Below are positions 6,918 through 17,539 of a stretch of 64,000 nucleotides of DNA, piece by piece (within the stretch, counting starts at the first letter, position 1; the number at the start of each line of letters is the position of its first letter). Location of the stretch: NCBI RefSeq assembly GCF_002583555.1, contig NZ_BEGX01000028.1:1-64000 (forward strand). The letters are read 5' to 3'. The translations under genes and the position numbers were made by a program. Origin of the DNA: Pseudonocardia sp. N23. GTDB lineage: Bacteria > Actinomycetota > Actinomycetes > Mycobacteriales > Pseudonocardiaceae. Below the pieces are notes generated by a model. The model did not search any database and was not told the origin of the DNA. It saw only the letters and a list, made by a program, of their open reading frames with translations.

Positions 6918-8342
6918 GTGGTCGGCTCGCACGATGGCGCCGCCGACCGGCTCACCCGCAGGTTGCGGGGTGCGCTGCGGCGCGACGCCCGCCGGCTGCT
7001 CTCGGCCGGCCCGCCGACCGTGCCGATGCTCGAGGTCGGCCCGAAGGTCCCCGACGACGCTCGCGTGCAGGAGGTCCTCGACCTCTGCATGCGGGTGGGC
7101 GAGGTGCTGCTGTCGAGCGGGGAGAGCGTCGACGAGGTCACCGAGACGATGCTGCGGCTGGCCCGGGTGGGTGGGCTGTCGGCGGTCGAGGTGGACATCA
7201 CGTTCACGTCGGTGACGATGTGCTGCCACCGCGGCAAGGTCGCGGCGCCGGTGACGTCGATGCGGCTCGTGCGCTACCGCTCGCTCGACCTCACCCGGCT
7301 GGCCGCGGTGCGGCAGCTGGTCGCCGAGGTGGAGGCGGGGAACGCGGACGTCCGCACGGCGGCGAAGGCGCTGTCGGCGGTGACCTCGGCCCCACACCCC
7401 TACCCCCGCTGGGTGGCGACGGCCGGCTGGGCGCTGCTCGCGGGAACGCTCGCGATCCTGCTGGGCGGCGCCCCGGTGACGGCGGCGCTGGCGTTCGTGG
7501 TGACGGCGTTGATCGACCGGACGGGCCGGCTGCTCAGCCGCTGGGGGCTGCCGACGTTCTTCCTGCAGGTCGTCGGCGGGCTGTTCGCGACGTTGTCGAC
7601 GGTGGGGCTGCTCGCGGCCGGGGTGTTCCCGGACGGGGCACGGCCGTCCCTGGTGGTGGCGGCGGGCATCACGGTGCTGCTGTCGGGGTTGTCGGTGGTC
7701 AGCACGGTGCAGGACGCCATCACGGGCTACTACGTCACGGCGGCCGGCCGCGGCGTGGAGATCGCGCTGCTGTCGGCCGGGTTGCTGACGGGCGTCGTCA
7801 TCGGGCTGAAGCTCGGGTTCGAGGTGGGCGTCGCCCTGGAGGTGTCGGGCGACGTGTCGGTGTCGGTCGGCCGGTTCTGGCTGTCGCTGCTGCTCGGCGC
7901 GGTGGCGGCGGCGGCGTACGCGCTGGCGGGGTACGCGCCGTTGCGGACGCTGCCACTGGCGGGTGTCGCGGGGGCGGCAGGCTGGGGGATGTACTGGCTG
8001 CTCTCGCAGGTCGCGGACACGGGGCCGATCGCCGCTACGGGAATCGCGGCCGTCGTCATCGGGGTGTTCTCCGGTGTCCTGAAGCGGACGACGAAGGTGC
8101 CGACGCTCGTCGTCACCCTTGCGGGAATCACCCCGCTGCTGCCCGGTCTGACGGCCTACCGCGGCTTCTACCAGCTTGCGGTGCAAGGGGTTGCCGAAGG
8201 CCTGGTGACGGTGACGCTCGCGCTGGCCATCGGGCTGGCGCTGGCGGCAGGGGTGGCGCTGGGCGAGTTCGTCGTGCGGCCCCGCACGAGAGAGCCGGTG
8301 CCAGCCGTCACGAACGACGCACCGGACGCCGAGCCCCAGTAA
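6918..8342 (+). CDS. ThrE-family threonine/serine exporter
   Basis: Integral membrane protein of 474 residues in the ThrE family, which exports L-threonine and L-serine by proton exchange in corynebacteria. The N-terminal cytoplasmic domain (about residues 45-160, beginning [20 protein letters not shown]) carries the hydrolase-like ThrE region with [12 protein letters not shown]. Ten or so transmembrane segments follow from about residue 165 to 455, in two halves (ThrE and ThrE_2 regions). The GTG at 6918 is used as start. It stands just downstream of the ruined exporter and just upstream of otsA on the same strand, 53 bp away, but a functional link to trehalose is not evident. Confidence 0.85.
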   Translation: MVGSHDGAADRLTRRLRGALRRDARRLLSAGPPTVPMLEVGPKVPDDARVQEVLDLCMRVGEVLLSSGESVDEVTETMLRLARVGGLSAVEVDITFTSVTMCCHRGKVAAPVTSMRLVRYRSLDLTRLAAVRQLVAEVEAGNADVRTAAKALSAVTSAPHPYPRWVATAGWALLAGTLAILLGGAPVTAALAFVVTALIDRTGRLLSRWGLPTFFLQVVGGLFATLSTVGLLAAGVFPDGARPSLVVAAGITVLLSGLSVVSTVQDAITGYYVTAAGRGVEIALLSAGLLTGVVIGLKLGFEVGVALEVSGDVSVSVGRFWLSLLLGAVAAAAYALAGYAPLRTLPLAGVAGAAGWGMYWLLSQVADTGPIAATGIAAVVIGVFSGVLKRTTKVPTLVVTLAGITPLLPGLTAYRGFYQLAVQGVAEGLVTVTLALAIGLALAAGVALGEFVVRPRTREPVPAVTNDAPDAEPQ

Positions 8343-8395
8343 TCTCCCGGTACCGGGTCCGCGGCACCCCCCGCCGCGCCCGTCTGGAGGGTGAT

Positions 8396-9832
8396 TTGGC
8401 CACCGAGACAGCCGACGGCACCGAGCTTCCGGGCGCAGAGTTCGTCGTCGTCGCGAACCGGCTTCCGGTGGACCTGGAGAAGCTGCCCGACGGGACCACC
8501 CGCTGGAAGCGCAGCCCGGGTGGGCTGGTCACGGCACTGGAACCGATGCTGCGCAGCCGCGAGGGCGCATGGGTCGGCTGGCCGGGCCTGGCCGACGCCG
8601 AGGTCGAGCCGCTCGTCGAGGACGGCCTGCAGCTGCACCCGGTGATGCTCACCTCGGAGGAGGTCACCGACTACTACGAGGGCTTCTCCAACGGCTGTCT
8701 GTGGCCGCTCTACCACGACGTCGTCGCCCCGCCCGCGTTCCACCGGCACTGGTGGCGCGCCTACGTGCGGGTCAACCAGCGCTTCGCCGAGGCCGTCGCC
8801 GAAGTGGCCGCGCAGGGCGCGACCATCTGGATCCAGGACTACCAGCTGCAGCTGCTGCCCAAGGCGTTGCGCGAGCTGCGTCCCGACCTGCGGATCGGCT
8901 TCTTCCTCCACATCCCGTTCCCGCCCACCGAGCTGTTCCTGCAGCTGCCGTGGCGACGCGAGATCGTCGAGGGGCTCCTCGGCGCCGACCTCGTCGGCTT
9001 CCACACCGCGGGCGGCGCCCGCAACTTCCGTTCGCTCGCGACGAGGCTGACCGACGCGAAGCCCGGCCACAACCGGCTCGAGGTCGAGCTGGGCGACCGG
9101 CACATCCGCGTCGGCGCGTTCCCGATCTCGATCGACTCCGAGGCCCTGGACAAGACGGCGCGCAGCGAGGCCGTGCAGAAGCGGGCCGCGGAGATCCGCG
9201 CCGACCTGGGCGAACCGCGGCGCGTCCTGCTCGGTGTCGACCGCCTCGACTACACCAAGGGCATCGACGTCCGGCTCAAGGCGTTCCACGAGCTGCTGTC
9301 GGAGGGCACGCTCGACGCCGAGGACGTCGTCATGATCCAGCTGGCGACGCCGAGCCGCGAGCGGGTCGAGCACTACCAGCAGATGCGCAACGACATCGAG
9401 CAGACGGTCGGGCGGATCAACGGCGAGTACTCCCGCGTCGGCCACCCCGCGGTGCACTACCTGCACCAGGCCCTGCCGCGCGACGAGCTGGCCGCCTTCT
9501 TCCTCGCGGCCGACGTCATGCTGGTGACGCCGTTGCGCGACGGCATGAACCTCGTCGCCAAGGAGTACGTGGCCTGCCGGTCCGACCTCGGCGGCGCGCT
9601 CGTGCTGTCGGAGTTCGCGGGCGCCGCGGTCGAGATGACCCAGGCCTACCTGGTCAACCCGCACGACACCGACGGCATCAAGGCCACCATCGCCGAGGCC
9701 GTCAACGCGCCGGAGGCCGAGAACCGCAAACGGATGAAGGCGTTGCGCCGCCAGGTGATGTCGCACGACGTCGACCGCTGGGCGAGGTCGTTCCTCTCCG
9801 CGCTGGGGCTGCCGGAACCCACCGATGACTGA
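8396..9832 (+). CDS. otsA: Trehalose-6-phosphate synthase
   Basis: Glycosyltransferase family 20 enzyme (about 478 residues) joining UDP- or GDP-glucose to glucose 6-phosphate. Visible family motifs include [11 protein letters not shown] at the N-terminus, [32 protein letters not shown] and the nucleotide-sugar site [14 protein letters not shown]. The frame is open far upstream through the ThrE gene in another register. I choose TTG at 8396 because GGAGGG precedes it by five bases and the family homology begins a few residues later. It overlaps otsB by 8 bp, so the two trehalose enzymes are co-translated. The facing LacI gene is the only nearby regulator. Confidence 0.93.
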   Translation: MATETADGTELPGAEFVVVANRLPVDLEKLPDGTTRWKRSPGGLVTALEPMLRSREGAWVGWPGLADAEVEPLVEDGLQLHPVMLTSEEVTDYYEGFSNGCLWPLYHDVVAPPAFHRHWWRAYVRVNQRFAEAVAEVAAQGATIWIQDYQLQLLPKALRELRPDLRIGFFLHIPFPPTELFLQLPWRREIVEGLLGADLVGFHTAGGARNFRSLATRLTDAKPGHNRLEVELGDRHIRVGAFPISIDSEALDKTARSEAVQKRAAEIRADLGEPRRVLLGVDRLDYTKGIDVRLKAFHELLSEGTLDAEDVVMIQLATPSRERVEHYQQMRNDIEQTVGRINGEYSRVGHPAVHYLHQALPRDELAAFFLAADVMLVTPLRDGMNLVAKEYVACRSDLGGALVLSEFAGAAVEMTQAYLVNPHDTDGIKATIAEAVNAPEAENRKRMKALRRQVMSHDVDRWARSFLSALGLPEPTDD

Positions 9833-10580
9833 CGACGCAGCCCTGGCCGCGGCGCTCGCCCGCGTCGCGGGGGTGCCGCGGCTGCTCGTCGCGCTCGACT
9901 TCGACGGGGTGCTCGCCCCGATCGTAAACGTGCCGTCCGCGGCCCGGCCGCTACCCGCCTCGGCGGCGGCCCTCACCGGGCTGGCCGCCCTGCCGTCGAC
10001 GACCGTCGCGCTCGTCTCGGGCCGCGGCCTCGACGACCTGCGCGCGGTGTCGGGGTTCGGGCCGCCGCTGGTGCTGGTCGGCAGCCACGGCGGCGAGTTC
10101 TCCGACGCCGCGGACGGCTTCCTCGACGACGAGCAGCGTCGCCGCCGCGCGGACCTGCTCGCCGAGCTCGAGACGCTGATCGACGGCGAGCCCGGGGTGG
10201 CGCTGGAGCGCAAGCCCGCCGGCGCGGCGGTGCACGTCCGCAACGCGGCGCCCGACGTCGCCGACCGGGTGCTCGCGGCCGTCCGGACCGGTCCCGCGGT
10301 GGCGCCGGGCATCGACGCGATCGAGGGCAAGGCCGTCATCGACCTCGCGGTGGTCGAGGTCAGCAAGGGCAGCGCGATCGATGTGCTGCGCGCCCGTACC
10401 GGCGCCGACGCCGTCATCTTCGCGGGCGACGACGTCACCGACGAGACCGGCTTCGCCCGGCTCGGGGACGGAGACGTCGGCATCAAGGTGGGCGAGGGCC
10501 CGACGAGGGCGGGGTTCCGGGTGGCCGACCCCGCGGCGGTGTCCGACGTGCTCGGCCTGCTGCGCGACGCACGCGCGTAG
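9825..10580 (+). CDS. otsB: Trehalose-6-phosphate phosphatase
   Basis: HAD-superfamily phosphatase of 251 residues that removes the phosphate from trehalose 6-phosphate to give trehalose. The nucleophile motif is [11 protein letters not shown] (residues 22-32), motif II lies near LVSGRG, the lysine motif near EVSKGSA and the acidic motif in [12 protein letters not shown]. It starts inside the end of otsA with the ATGA-style arrangement typical of an otsAB pair. It ends 3 bp from the convergent LacI gene with only a very short GC hairpin between, so the two transcripts probably overlap. Confidence 0.93.
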   Translation: MTDDAALAAALARVAGVPRLLVALDFDGVLAPIVNVPSAARPLPASAAALTGLAALPSTTVALVSGRGLDDLRAVSGFGPPLVLVGSHGGEFSDAADGFLDDEQRRRRADLLAELETLIDGEPGVALERKPAGAAVHVRNAAPDVADRVLAAVRTGPAVAPGIDAIEGKAVIDLAVVEVSKGSAIDVLRARTGADAVIFAGDDVTDETGFARLGDGDVGIKVGEGPTRAGFRVADPAAVSDVLGLLRDARA

Positions 10581-10583
10581 CGG

Positions 10584-11681
10584 CTACCAGCCGGAGAAGA
10601 AACGCGACTCGCGTGGTCCCTTGCTGGTGGCGCCGACGACGAGCTCGGTGGGCAGCACGACCTGGCGGGGCCGGTTGCGCTCGCCGCGTTCGAGCAGCAG
10701 CTCGCCCGCGACCTGCCCCTTCTCCCGCACCGGCTGCCGGATGGTGGTGAGCCCGGCACGCTCGGCCTCGGGGACGCCGTCGAACCCGGTGATCGTGAGG
10801 TCCTCGGGGACGGCGAGACCGCGCGCGGCTGCGTGGCGCAGCGCGCCGAGGGCCAGTATGTCGGAGGTGCAGGCCAGCGCCGTGATGCCGGGGTTCGCCG
10901 AGAGGAGCTCGGCGGCGGCGGCCTCGCCGGCGTCGACGGAGTGCACGAAGCGCTCGTGGACGGGTACGTCGGCCCAGTCGACGCCCACCTCGCCGAGCCC
11001 TTCTCGCAGGCCGCCGAGCCGGGCGCGCTGCACGGGGTAGGTGGTCTGCATCTGGCGGGCGAGGTCGGCGCTGCCGTCGTGGGCGTCCGGTCCCAGGCGC
11101 ATGCAGAGCACCCCGATGCGGCGGTGCCCCAGCCCGGTGAGGTGCCGGGCCATGCCGAGCATGGCGGCGCGGTCGTCGATGCCGACGCGGTCGACGCCGT
11201 CGATCCCGATGGGCTGGTCGCACACGACGGTCGGCACCGGGCGTTCGAGGACGGCGAGGAAGTGCGGGTCGTCCTCGCGCACGGAGTAGACGACGAACCC
11301 GTCGACGCCCGCCTGGTGCACCGTGGTGACGTCGGGCTGCGACGGGCTGACGGGGATGAGCAGCAGCCCCTGGCCGGCCTGCTCGCACGCGAGGGCGAGG
11401 CCTTCGAGGAAGCCGGTGGCCACCGGGTCGCGGAACGCGTAGGAGAGGGCCTCGGTGAGCAGGAGCCCGACGGCACCCGCGCGGCGGGTGCGCAGCGAGC
11501 GGGCAACGGGGTCGGGCCCGGGGTAGCCCAGCCGGCGGGCGGCCTCCAGGACGCGGGTCCGCAGCGTCGCCGAGAGCTGGTCCGGCCGGTTGTAGGCGTT
11601 GGACACCGTGGTCCTGGACACCCCCAGCTCGGCGGCGAGGGATGCCAGCGTGGCAGGCCTGCGCGCGTTGGGCTGGGACAT
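10584..11681 (-). CDS. LacI-family transcriptional regulator
   Basis: A 365-residue regulator. The N-terminal LacI helix-turn-helix reads ATLASLAAELGVSRTTVSNA followed by YNRPDQLS and a hinge helix (RVLEAARRLGYPGPDPVARS). The rest is a periplasmic-binding-protein-like sensor domain (type 3) ending in the usual TIRQPVREKGQVAGELLLER. It faces otsB. Control of trehalose synthesis is possible from position, but the convergent arrangement gives no promoter evidence, and the sugar ligand cannot be inferred. Confidence 0.88.
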   Translation of the reverse strand: MSQPNARRPATLASLAAELGVSRTTVSNAYNRPDQLSATLRTRVLEAARRLGYPGPDPVARSLRTRRAGAVGLLLTEALSYAFRDPVATGFLEGLALACEQAGQGLLLIPVSPSQPDVTTVHQAGVDGFVVYSVREDDPHFLAVLERPVPTVVCDQPIGIDGVDRVGIDDRAAMLGMARHLTGLGHRRIGVLCMRLGPDAHDGSADLARQMQTTYPVQRARLGGLREGLGEVGVDWADVPVHERFVHSVDAGEAAAAELLSANPGITALACTSDILALGALRHAAARGLAVPEDLTITGFDGVPEAERAGLTTIRQPVREKGQVAGELLLERGERNRPRQVVLPTELVVGATSKGPRESRFFSGW

Positions 11682-11794
11682 TCTCCGAACCTAACCAGGC
11701 GCGTGGCACAACAACAGCCCGGGGGCCGTGGGCGTCATCGCATTCGGGTCCGGACGATCCTTGCCGCCCCGGGGAGCTCCCACTGTAGAGTGAA

Positions 11795-11811
11795 TTGACA
11801 ACGGTTTTCAA
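11795..11811. promoter_or_regulatory. Zur-type box and promoter of the zinc importer operon
   Basis: A 17-bp near-palindrome with half-sites TTGACAAC and GTTTTCAA (one mismatch between arms, central G), matching the AT-rich style of actinobacterial Zur/Fur boxes. It begins with a perfect TTGACA that can serve as a -35 box; 17 bp further stands TATGCG as a weak -10. Repressor binding here would block the promoter when zinc is plentiful. It lies 36 bp before the first importer gene. Confidence 0.7.
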
Positions 11812-11847
11812 TACAGATATGCGCACTCGTTGATACGGAGCCCCGAC

Positions 11848-12783
11848 ATGACTCTGCGCCGCGTCGCCACCACCCTCGGTGGCGCACTCCTCGCCGCGGC
11901 CGTGCTCGCCGCCTGCGGCAGCAGCAGCACCACCCCTGCCGCCCCGGCGACGACCACCGATGCCGGTGGCAAGGTCGCCGTCGTCGCGTCCACCGACGTC
12001 TACGGCGCCGTCGTGCGCGCGATCGGTGGCGACCGGGTCGACGTCACCTCGATCATCGACGACCCCGCCAAGGACCCCCACGAGTACGAGACCACCCCCG
12101 CCGACGCGCTCGCGGTGGGCAAGGCCGCGATCGTCGTCGTCAACGGCGGGCACTACGACGACTTCGCCACCAAGCTCGTCGACGCCGCCGGGACCACCCC
12201 GCAGACCATCGACGTCACGGTGCTCTCCGGCCTCGAGGCGCAGGTGCCCGCGGGCGAGGAGTTCAACGAGCACGTCTGGTACGACCTGCCGACGATGAAG
12301 AAGCTCGCGACCACCCTGGCCACCGACCTCGGCAAGGTCGACGCGGCCGGCGCCGCGGCCTACACCGCCAACGCCGCCGCCTTCTCGACGAAGCTCGACG
12401 GTCTCATCGCGAAGCTCGACGCGATCAAGGCCGCGCACGGCGGGGCCGCCGCCGCGATCACCGAGCCCGTCCCGCTCTACATGATCGACGCCGCCGGGCT
12501 GCAGAACGTCACCCCCGAGGCGTTCTCCGAGGCCGTCGAGGAGGGCAACGACCCGCCCGCCGCCGTCCTGCAGCAGACCCTGTCGGTGTTCGGCGGCGGC
12601 GTCGCGAAGGTCCTCGTCGCCAACGCCCAGACCGAGAGCCCGGCCACCCAGCAGGTCGAACAGGCCGCCACCGCGGCGGGTGTGCCCGTCGTCGAGGTGA
12701 CCGAGACGCTGCCCGCGGGCGTGACCGACTACGTTTCGTGGCAGTCCCAGCAGATCGACGCGCTCACCACGGCGCTCGGATGA
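11848..12783 (+). CDS. znuA: Zinc ABC importer, substrate-binding lipoprotein
   Basis: Secreted metal-binding lipoprotein (311 residues) that captures Zn(II), possibly Mn(II), for the ABC importer encoded next. The N-terminus has a signal peptide ending in the lipobox VLAAC. The domain is of the ZnuA/TroA cluster A-I type, with candidate ligands H in KDPHEYETTP, H in NGGHYDDF and H in EHVWYDL, plus a late acidic ligand. It lacks a long histidine-rich loop and resembles actinobacterial AztC-like proteins. The ATG at 11848 is preferred over the upstream TTG because CGGAG precedes it by 7 bases. It overlaps the ATPase gene by ATGA. Confidence 0.85.
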   Translation: MTLRRVATTLGGALLAAAVLAACGSSSTTPAAPATTTDAGGKVAVVASTDVYGAVVRAIGGDRVDVTSIIDDPAKDPHEYETTPADALAVGKAAIVVVNGGHYDDFATKLVDAAGTTPQTIDVTVLSGLEAQVPAGEEFNEHVWYDLPTMKKLATTLATDLGKVDAAGAAAYTANAAAFSTKLDGLIAKLDAIKAAHGGAAAAITEPVPLYMIDAAGLQNVTPEAFSEAVEEGNDPPAAVLQQTLSVFGGGVAKVLVANAQTESPATQQVEQAATAAGVPVVEVTETLPAGVTDYVSWQSQQIDALTTALG

Positions 12784-13652
12784 CCCTTCTCCGGGAAGGT
12801 GCGATGACCGGCCTGCACACCGCCGACCGCCGCGAGCCCGCGGCCGTCGAGCTGCGGGGTGCCACCGTCCGGTTCGGCACTCGCACTCTCTGGGAGGGGC
12901 TCGACCTCGAGATCCCCGGTGGGGAGTTCGTCGCCGTCCTGGGCCCCAACGGATCCGGGAAGACCACGCTGCTGCGCGTCCTGCTCGGGCTGCAGCCGGT
13001 GACGGCCGGCGAGGTGCTGGTCGACGGGCGGCCCGTACGCCGCGGCGGCGAGGGCATCGGCTACATCCCGCAGCAGAAGGCCCTCGCCGAGGACGTCCCG
13101 CTGCGGGCGAGCGACCTCGTCGGTCTCGGCCTGGACGGCCACCACTTCGGCCTCGGCCTGCGCGGGCGCCGCGAGCGGTCCCGCCGGGTCGATGCCGCGC
13201 TGGCCGCGGTCGGTGCCACCGGGTACGCGGGCTCGCCCGTGGGCAGGCTCTCCGGCGGCGAGCAGCAGCGGCTGCGGGTGGCGCAGGCACTCGTCGGCGA
13301 TCCGCGGGTGCTGCTGTGCGACGAGCCACTCCTCTCCCTCGACCTGGCGCACCAGCGCACCGTCAGCCACCTCATCGACGAGCGGCGCCGTACCGCGGGA
13401 ACAGCTGTGCTGTTCGTGACCCACGAGATCAACCCGATCCTGCCGCTCGTCGACCGGGTGCTCTACCTGGTCGACGGCCGGTTCCGGTTCGGCACCCCCG
13501 ACGAGGTGATGACGTCGGAGACGCTGTCCGAGCTGTACCGGACCGAGGTCGAGGTGCTGCGGGTCCGGGAGCGGCTCGTCGTCGTCGGCGTGGACGACTG
13601 CAGCCACCACCACGACGCCGTCGTCCCGGCGGGCGGAGCGGCCACACCGTGA
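12780..13652 (+). CDS. znuC: Zinc ABC importer, ATPase
   Basis: ABC ATPase of 290 residues. Walker A is GPNGSGKTT, the Q-loop lies in IPQQKALAED, the signature is RLSGGEQQRL, Walker B is VLLCDEPLLSLD and the H-loop is FVTHEINPI. The C-terminus is histidine-rich (CSHHHDAV), plausibly sensing or buffering metal. The start is placed at the ATG at 12780 overlapping the znuA stop; a second ATG at 12804 has its own GGAAGG site and may be the true start. The stop overlaps the permease start by GTGA. Confidence 0.87.
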   Translation: MTLLREGAMTGLHTADRREPAAVELRGATVRFGTRTLWEGLDLEIPGGEFVAVLGPNGSGKTTLLRVLLGLQPVTAGEVLVDGRPVRRGGEGIGYIPQQKALAEDVPLRASDLVGLGLDGHHFGLGLRGRRERSRRVDAALAAVGATGYAGSPVGRLSGGEQQRLRVAQALVGDPRVLLCDEPLLSLDLAHQRTVSHLIDERRRTAGTAVLFVTHEINPILPLVDRVLYLVDGRFRFGTPDEVMTSETLSELYRTEVEVLRVRERLVVVGVDDCSHHHDAVVPAGGAATP

Positions 13653-14503
13653 ACGACGTGCTCGACAAGCTCTTCACCTTCGACGGGACCGCCGAACTGC
13701 TGGCGCAGCCGTTCGTGCGCAACGCACTGCTCGCCGCGGCGCTGCTCGGGCTCGTCGCGGGCGTGCTCGCACCGCTGATCGTGGCACGCGGCATGGGCTT
13801 CGCCGTGCACGGCACCTCGGAGCTGGCGTTCACCGGCGGCGCCGCGGCGCTGCTGCTCGGGGTCAGCGTGAGCATCGGGGCCGTCGCCGGCTCGGTCGTG
13901 GCGGGACTGGTGTTCGGGCTGCTGGGGCTGCGCCAACGCGAACGCGACTCCGTGATCGGTGTCGTCCTCGCGTTCGGGCTGGGCCTCGGCGTGCTGCTGC
14001 TGGCCCTCTACCCGGGGCGGGCGTCCAACAAGTTCGGCCTGCTCACGGGCTCGATCGTGTCCGTCGACTCCACGAACCTGTGGGTTCTCGTCGTCGTGAC
14101 GGCGTTGGTGCTGATGACGATGGCCGTCGTCTACCGGCCGCTGCTGTTCGCCAGCACCGACCCCGACGTCGCCGTCGCCCGTGGCGTGCCGGTCCGGCTG
14201 CTGTCACCACTGTTCGCGGTGCTCATCGCGCTCGTCACCGCACTCGCCGTCCCGATCGTCGGCGCGATCCTCGTCCTGTCGGTGACGATCATTCCCGGTG
14301 CCGCCGCGGCCCGCGTCACCGCGAGCCCCCTGGTGGCGACGATCCTCGCCGTCGTCATCGCCGAGGTCGCGCTCGTCGGCGGCACGATCCTGTCGCTCGC
14401 ACCCGGCCTGCCCATCTCGGGCTACGTCGCGACGATCGCGTTCCTCGGCTACATCACCTGCCGGCTCGTCGGCCGGGCCCGCGGCCAGGTCCGCACCGGC
14501 TGA
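13649..14503 (+). CDS. znuB: Zinc ABC importer, permease
   Basis: Integral membrane permease of 284 residues with eight or nine hydrophobic segments, ABC-3 family (zinc/manganese importers). After the second half comes the conserved VPVRLLSPLFAVLIALVTAL region and GAILVLSVTIIPGAAA, characteristic of the family. The frame is open upstream inside the ATPase gene, but the GTG at 13649 overlaps the znuC stop by 4 bp and begins the homology. It completes the three-gene importer operon under the Zur-type box. Confidence 0.88.
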   Translation: MNDVLDKLFTFDGTAELLAQPFVRNALLAAALLGLVAGVLAPLIVARGMGFAVHGTSELAFTGGAAALLLGVSVSIGAVAGSVVAGLVFGLLGLRQRERDSVIGVVLAFGLGLGVLLLALYPGRASNKFGLLTGSIVSVDSTNLWVLVVVTALVLMTMAVVYRPLLFASTDPDVAVARGVPVRLLSPLFAVLIALVTALAVPIVGAILVLSVTIIPGAAAARVTASPLVATILAVVIAEVALVGGTILSLAPGLPISGYVATIAFLGYITCRLVGRARGQVRTG

Positions 14504-14573
14504 CGCGACAAGGACCGGCGGCCGGGCGCACGACCTCATCCACACCCTGCGGGCGCTGGTCTCCCGGCGCGGC

Positions 14574-15560
14574 TCAGCCGATGCGGCGGCGGCGTGCGAC
14601 CTCGGCCAGCACGACACCCGCGGCGACCGACGCGTTGAGCGACTCGACGTCACGGGCCAGTGGGATCGAGACCGTCACGTCGCAGGTCTCGCGGACCAGC
14701 CGCGACAGACCCTTGCCCTCCGAGCCCACGACCAGCACGAGCGGATCGGTGGCGAGGTCGAAGTCGTCGATCGAGACGTCGCCGTCGGCCGCGAGGCCCG
14801 CGATCATCATCCCGGTGCCGGCGTACTCCTGCAGCGTGCGAGTCAGGTTGGTCGCCCGCGCCACTCGCAGCCGCGCCGCCGTGCCCGCCGACGTCCGCCA
14901 CGCCACCGCCGTCATCCCCGCGGCCCGCCGCTGCGGGACGACGACACCGTGCCCGCCGAACGCACTGGCCGAGCGCACGATCGCACCGAGGTTGCGCGGG
15001 TCGGTGACGCCGTCGAGCGCCGTGATCAGCGCGGGGGCGCCCGAGTCGGCCGCGAGCTCGAGCAGCTCGTCGGGGTGCGAGTACTCGTACGGCGGCACGA
15101 CCAGGGCGACGCCCTGGTGCAGCGCCCCGCCCGCCATGCGGTCGAGATCGTTGCGCGGGACCTCCAGGATCGAGATCCCCGCATCGGCCGCCAGGTGCAC
15201 GGCCTCCTTGATCCGCTCGTCCGTCGTCGCGCCCACGGCGACGTGCAGCGCCGTCGCCGGGACACCTGCCCGCAGGCACTCGACGACCGGGTTGCGCCCC
15301 AGCACCGTCTCCGGGGTCTCGCCGTCGCCCGCGCGCCTGCTGCGGTTGCCGCCGCCGCCCTGCCGGCCCGCGACCTTGGCCTGCGCCTTCGCGTCGCGCG
15401 CCGCCTTGCGCGCCGCCGGATGCCCGGGACGTGCCGACGCCGGCGGCGTCGGACCCTTGCCCGTCAGGCCGCGACGACGCTGGCCGCCGGACCCCACGAC
15501 AGCACCCTTCTTGGTGCCGTCCTTACGGGTCGCGCCGCGTCGCCTCGAGTTGCCCGCCAT
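14574..15560 (-). CDS. rlmB: 23S rRNA (guanosine-2'-O-)methyltransferase, TrmH/SpoU family
   Basis: SAM-dependent ribose methyltransferase of 328 residues. A basic, probably disordered N-terminal tail (about 80 residues) is followed by the small RNA-binding domain ([14 protein letters not shown]) and the SpoU knot domain. Knot motifs include [27 protein letters not shown] and [18 protein letters not shown]. It lies 23 bp downstream of cysS on the same strand, the classic actinobacterial cysS-rlmB pair. Confidence 0.9.
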   Translation of the reverse strand: MAGNSRRRGATRKDGTKKGAVVGSGGQRRRGLTGKGPTPPASARPGHPAARKAARDAKAQAKVAGRQGGGGNRSRRAGDGETPETVLGRNPVVECLRAGVPATALHVAVGATTDERIKEAVHLAADAGISILEVPRNDLDRMAGGALHQGVALVVPPYEYSHPDELLELAADSGAPALITALDGVTDPRNLGAIVRSASAFGGHGVVVPQRRAAGMTAVAWRTSAGTAARLRVARATNLTRTLQEYAGTGMMIAGLAADGDVSIDDFDLATDPLVLVVGSEGKGLSRLVRETCDVTVSIPLARDVESLNASVAAGVVLAEVARRRRIG

Positions 15561-15583
15561 CTACCTGCTACCTCGCTGAACTG

Positions 15584-16978
15584 TCACTGAAGATCCTTGA
15601 GCGACCAGGTCGGCCCGTCGGGGCCGTCCTCGACCGCGATACCCGCGCCGGTCAACCGGTCGCGTACCTCGTCGGCGGCGGCGAAGTCCCGCGCCGCGCG
15701 GGCCTCCTGCCGCTTCACCAGCAGATCGTCGACCAGGGCGCCCAGCGCCGTGATCGCCGCGGTGTCCGACCCACCGGCCGCCCACCGCTCGTCGAGCGGA
15801 TCGAGCCCGAGGACGCCGGTCATCGCGCGCACCGACTCCGCGGCCGCACGGGCCGCATCGCGGTCCCCCGCGTCGAGCGCCGTGTTGCCCTCGCGCACCG
15901 TGTTGTGCAGGACCGCCATCGCGCCGGGCGTGCCGAGGTCGTCGTCGAGGGCGGCCGCGAAGTCGGCCGGCACCTCCGACGCGACACCCGGCGTGCCGAT
16001 GCGCTCGGCGACCCGGCCCACGAACGACTCGATCCGCCGGTACGCCGACACCGACTCGGCCAGCGCCGCGTCCGAGTACTCGATCGACGACCGGTAGTGC
16101 GGTCCGACCAGGTAGTAGCGCAGCTCGACGCCGCGGACCCGCTCCAGCATCGCCGGGATCGACAGCGTGTTGCCCAACGACTTGGACATCTTCTCGCCGC
16201 CCATGGTCACCCAGGCGTTGTGCAGCCAGTAACGGGCGAACCCGTCGCCCGCCGCGCGCGACTGCGCCTGCTCGTTCTCGTGATGCGGGAAGACGAGGTC
16301 GAGACCACCGCCGTGGATGTCGAACTCGGCGCCGAGGTAGGCCGTGGCCATTGCCGAGCACTCCAGGTGCCAGCCCGGACGCCCTGCGCCCCAAGGGGTC
16401 GGCCACGACGGCTCGCCCGGCTTGACACCCTTCCAGAGCGTGAAGTCGAGAGGGTCGCGCTTCGCGCCGCAGTCGCCCTCACCCTGGGCGACGTCGTCGA
16501 CGCGTTGCCCCGACAGTGCCCCGTACTCCGGGAACGACCGCACCGAGAAGTAGACGTCGCCGCCCGCGGCGTAGGCGTGCCCGCCCGCGATCAGCCGCTC
16601 GATCAGCTCGACCATCTGCGTGACGTGGCCCGTGGCCCGCGGCTCGACCGACGCGGGCAGGCAGCCCAGCGCGTCGTACGCCGTGGAGAAGGCGCGCTCG
16701 TGCGTCGCCGCCCACTCCCACCACGGACGGCCGGCGTCGGCGGCCTTGCGGAGGATCTTGTCGTCGATGTCGGTCACGTTGCGCACCAACAGGACGTCGT
16801 GGCCCGTGTGGGTCAGCCAGCGGCGCAGGACGTCGTAGTTGAGGCTGCTGCGGACGTGGCCGATGTGCGGCACGCCCTGGACCGTCGCCCCACAGACATA
16901 CATCGACACGGTCCCGGCCCGCAGCGGAACGAAGTCACGCTGCTCCCTGGTCGCGGTGTCGTGCAGTCGCAGGCTCAC
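15584..16978 (-). CDS. cysS: Cysteinyl-tRNA synthetase
   Basis: Class I aminoacyl-tRNA synthetase (464 residues) charging tRNA-Cys. Motifs: HIGH-type signature VPHIGHVRS, zinc ligands C in MYVCGATV and the pair in WHLECSAMA with [15 protein letters not shown], and the KMSKSLGN loop. The frame extends to 17032, but the GTG at 16978 ([12 protein letters not shown]) fits the normal N-terminus; the ribosome site there is weak. It is followed closely by rlmB and divergent from the VOC gene. Confidence 0.93.
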   Translation of the reverse strand: MSLRLHDTATREQRDFVPLRAGTVSMYVCGATVQGVPHIGHVRSSLNYDVLRRWLTHTGHDVLLVRNVTDIDDKILRKAADAGRPWWEWAATHERAFSTAYDALGCLPASVEPRATGHVTQMVELIERLIAGGHAYAAGGDVYFSVRSFPEYGALSGQRVDDVAQGEGDCGAKRDPLDFTLWKGVKPGEPSWPTPWGAGRPGWHLECSAMATAYLGAEFDIHGGGLDLVFPHHENEQAQSRAAGDGFARYWLHNAWVTMGGEKMSKSLGNTLSIPAMLERVRGVELRYYLVGPHYRSSIEYSDAALAESVSAYRRIESFVGRVAERIGTPGVASEVPADFAAALDDDLGTPGAMAVLHNTVREGNTALDAGDRDAARAAAESVRAMTGVLGLDPLDERWAAGGSDTAAITALGALVDDLLVKRQEARAARDFAAADEVRDRLTGAGIAVEDGPDGPTWSLKDLQ

Positions 16979-17073
16979 CCCACACAGACTACGGGTGACC
17001 AGGTCGGCATCCGTCGTCGGCCCGGGTCCCATTCGTCCAAGACGGCACCCCCTCCACGCGGCACGCTGGGTGC

Positions 17074-17502
17074 ATGGCCGAGATCTTCCAGCTGACCCCG
17101 AAGCTCGTCGTCCCCGACGGCGCCGCCGCCCTCGCCTTCTACACCGAGGCGCTCGGCGCGGCAGTCGAGGAGAGCTACACCGTCGACGGGCGCATCGTGC
17201 ACGCCTCGCTGACCGTCGGAGCCCTGCGGTTCGAGCTCAAGGACGCGGGCGACGGCGACCCCGCACCGACGCCGGGGCAACACCCACCGGTGCTGATGTC
17301 GTTGGGCGTCACCGACGCCGACGCCGTGACCGACCGGCTGCTCGCCGCGGGCGCGACCGTCGTGTACCCGGTGTCCGACCACGACTACGGCTCCCGCGGC
17401 GGCCGGGTCGTCGACCCTTTCGGGCACCACTGGATGGTGTCGGCGCCGGCCGGGACGCTCACCCCCGACGAGGTCCAGGCACGACTGGATGCGCTGCCCT
17501 GA
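17074..17502 (+). CDS. VOC-superfamily protein (PhnB/glyoxalase-like)
   Basis: A 142-residue vicinal-oxygen-chelate protein with two beta-alpha-beta-beta-beta units: [19 protein letters not shown] in the first and [19 protein letters not shown] then [13 protein letters not shown] in the second. The ending GHHW motif is characteristic of PhnB-like members. The substrate is unknown; these proteins include resistance, dioxygenase and epimerase types. It starts with an ATG just after a spacer from the divergent cysS. Confidence 0.8.
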   Translation: MAEIFQLTPKLVVPDGAAALAFYTEALGAAVEESYTVDGRIVHASLTVGALRFELKDAGDGDPAPTPGQHPPVLMSLGVTDADAVTDRLLAAGATVVYPVSDHDYGSRGGRVVDPFGHHWMVSAPAGTLTPDEVQARLDALP

Positions 17503-17539
17503 CGCGCCGTGCCGTTGCGCCCCGAGCGCTACGGCTTCC

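Noticed and set aside
8168..11506. A 1112-codon open frame on the minus strand
   Set aside because: It covers otsA, otsB and part of the LacI gene in an antisense or shifted frame and reads as low-complexity Arg/Val/Gly. GC-rich codon bias produces such shadows.
10483..13329. A 948-codon open frame on the minus strand
   Set aside because: Antisense or out-of-frame to LacI, znuA and znuC, with Arg/Pro/Ala-rich composition and no domain.
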